Shown piece by piece: positions 4,404 to 5,414 of a DNA stretch of 5,414 bases. Position 1 is the first letter of the stretch. Each line of letters starts with the position of its first letter. Position numbers and translations under genes: made by a program. Location: contig CAMFGQ010000094.1 of NCBI GenBank assembly GCA_945950065.1, positions 1-5,414 on the forward strand. The letters run 5' to 3'. Under the pieces are notes generated by a model, which worked only from the letters and a program-made list of their open reading frames with translations, was not told the origin of the DNA and made no database searches. The DNA comes from an uncultured Clostridia bacterium. Its GTDB lineage: Bacteria; Bacillota; Clostridia; Peptostreptococcales; Acidaminobacteraceae.

Positions 4404-5414
4404 GATGAATACCTCGTTTTGTAAAGAAGACCCAGGTAAAGAAGGGTGCACCGATGAGTGCTGTGACTGCTCCAATGGGTAGTTCCGATGGACTAATGAG
4501 CATGCGTGAAACCACATCACACAATGCCATAACGATGCCACCGAAGATAAAGGACAAGGGCAGGACATAGCGATGAGAGGATCCAAAGAGCTTTCTCACC
4601 ACATGGGGAGAGATCAGATCAATGAATCCAATGACCCCGACAAAACTAACTGCTGTTCCTGTGAGAAAGGCAGCTAAACTGATTAGCAGGAATTTCATTT
4701 TCTTGAGCTCTATTCCTACTGATTCTGCATGCTCTTCTCCAAAACTCATAATGTCCATTTCTAAGGTATAGCGCATGAGATAAAGCAGGACTGGGAAGAT
4801 AACTAGTGCTAAAACTCCCACTTCTCTCCACTGAATACCTGAAAAGCTTCCCAGTTGCCAAAAGAGAATGCGCTGTACATGGGTGCGATAGAGAGAGATC
4901 AGCAGAGTGAGGATGGAGCTAACAAAAAGTGACAGCACCATACCTACCAGAATGACGGTTTGATTTTGGAGGGAATGGTCCAGCCGCGTTGCAATGGTTA
5001 GAGCAACCAATACAGTTAACAATCCGAAAAGAAACCCCATGACAGGTAAACTAAAATAACCCAGTAGTGGAAGCTGGATACCAAAGATCATCAGCAGTGC
5101 CGCTCCCAAGGAGGCTCCTGAGGATACCCCCAGTGTATAGGAGGAGGCTAAGGGATTACGGAGTACAGATTGCATAATGGTACCCGTAACAGCCAATGCC
5201 CCTCCTACAAGAAAGGAAGCAATGCTTCGCGGAAAACGGATTTTCCAGAGGATATCCGCTTCTAGTTCACTAATGCTCTGGGGTAAGGGTGATTGAAAAA
5301 GCTTGTGAGAGATGATTTTAGGCAAATCAAGCACACTGAGTTTTACCGTACCCAGTGTAGCCGATAGGACTAAAACCAGAATACTCAGCACGAGACTGAG
5401 GATAATTTTTGTAG
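4396..5414 (-). CDS. FecCD-family ABC permease for iron-siderophore/heme/cobalamin (5' end outside window)
   Basis: This is the membrane subunit of a type II (BtuC/FhuB-like) importer; 338 complete residues are visible. Family signatures are present: a FPRSIASFLVGGALAVTG stretch (about 60-77), QxxLRNPLA followed by LGVSSGA (about 81-99), GVIGFIDLISPHVVRKLFG (about 259-277), and ELPIGAVTALIGAPFF (about 310-325) near the C-terminus. About nine or ten hydrophobic segments are seen, as expected for BtuC-type subunits. The frame remains open to the window edge (T-K-I-I-L-S-L before the GTG codon at 5389-5391). That GTG has no Shine-Dalgarno and falls inside the first transmembrane helix, so the true start is probably just outside the window. 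The stop (4396-4398) overlaps the ATPase start by 8 bp. A substrate-binding lipoprotein gene is expected upstream, beyond the window. Confidence 0.92.
   Translation of the reverse strand, partial: TKIILSLVLSILVLVLSATLGTVKLSVLDLPKIISHKLFQSPLPQSISELEADILWKIRFPRSIASFLVGGALAVTGTIMQSVLRNPLASSYTLGVSSGASLGAALLMIFGIQLPLLGYFSLPVMGFLFGLLTVLVALTIATRLDHSLQNQTVILVGMVLSLFVSSILTLLISLYRTHVQRILFWQLGSFSGIQWREVGVLALVIFPVLLYLMRYTLEMDIMSFGEEHAESVGIELKKMKFLLISLAAFLTGTAVSFVGVIGFIDLISPHVVRKLFGSSHRYVLPLSFIFGGIVMALCDVVSRMLISPSELPIGAVTALIGAPFFTWVFFTKRGIHRA

Noticed and set aside
4404..4586. N-terminal extension of the ABC ATPase open reading frame
   Set aside because: It is out-of-frame permease sequence without ABC features; the family N-terminus begins at the GTG at 4403.
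5389..5391. GTG as start of the permease
   Set aside because: No Shine-Dalgarno, and the frame continues with hydrophobic residues of the first membrane helix to the window edge.

Overview
This window looks like chromosomal DNA of a low-to-moderate GC, Gram-positive, Firmicutes-type bacterium, more likely Clostridia than Bacilli; the exact taxon is uncertain. The signs are strong purine-rich Shine-Dalgarno sites (AGGAGG, AAGGAGG), sigma-A type promoters with extended -10 elements, a lipobox lipoprotein, Bacillus-type LexA (DinR) boxes and a YneA-like LysM protein. I see no transposon, CRISPR array, tRNA or rRNA.

Layout, left to right. (1) Positions 1-555 (+) are the 3' part of rarA, encoding a replication-fork AAA+ ATPase. 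(2) Positions 556-883 are non-coding and rich in inverted repeats: a probable rarA terminator, a 28-bp imperfect palindrome, a candidate extended -10 promoter and a hairpin that would cover the next ribosome binding site. (3) Positions 884-1351 (+) encode a small lipoprotein I do not recognise. (4) A near-consensus promoter at 1384-1412 drives a two-gene overlapping operon: a cysteine-rich DUF2284-like putative metal/Fe-S protein (1465-1992) and a complete tyrosine recombinase (1976-3073) whose architecture resembles the single-recombinase XerS type. (5) Convergent to it, 3091-3399 (-) encodes a membrane-anchored LysM protein. Its promoter holds one excellent and one good LexA box, so it is probably the SOS-induced division inhibitor YneA. 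(6) Positions 3400-3626 are regulatory and terminator sequence. (7) Positions 3627-5414 (-) are the end of an iron-siderophore/heme/cobalamin-type ABC importer operon: a FecCD permease (5' end outside the window) overlapping its ATPase by 8 bp.

Working together (inference): rarA, the Xer recombinase and the SOS-controlled YneA-like protein all belong to chromosome maintenance (fork rescue, dimer resolution, division arrest after DNA damage). The ABC importer is a separate nutrient-uptake unit. The most interesting parts are the doubly LexA-boxed yneA-like gene away from lexA, the DUF2284/XerS-like operon, and two palindromic non-coding elements near the recombinase that could be operators or dif-like sites.
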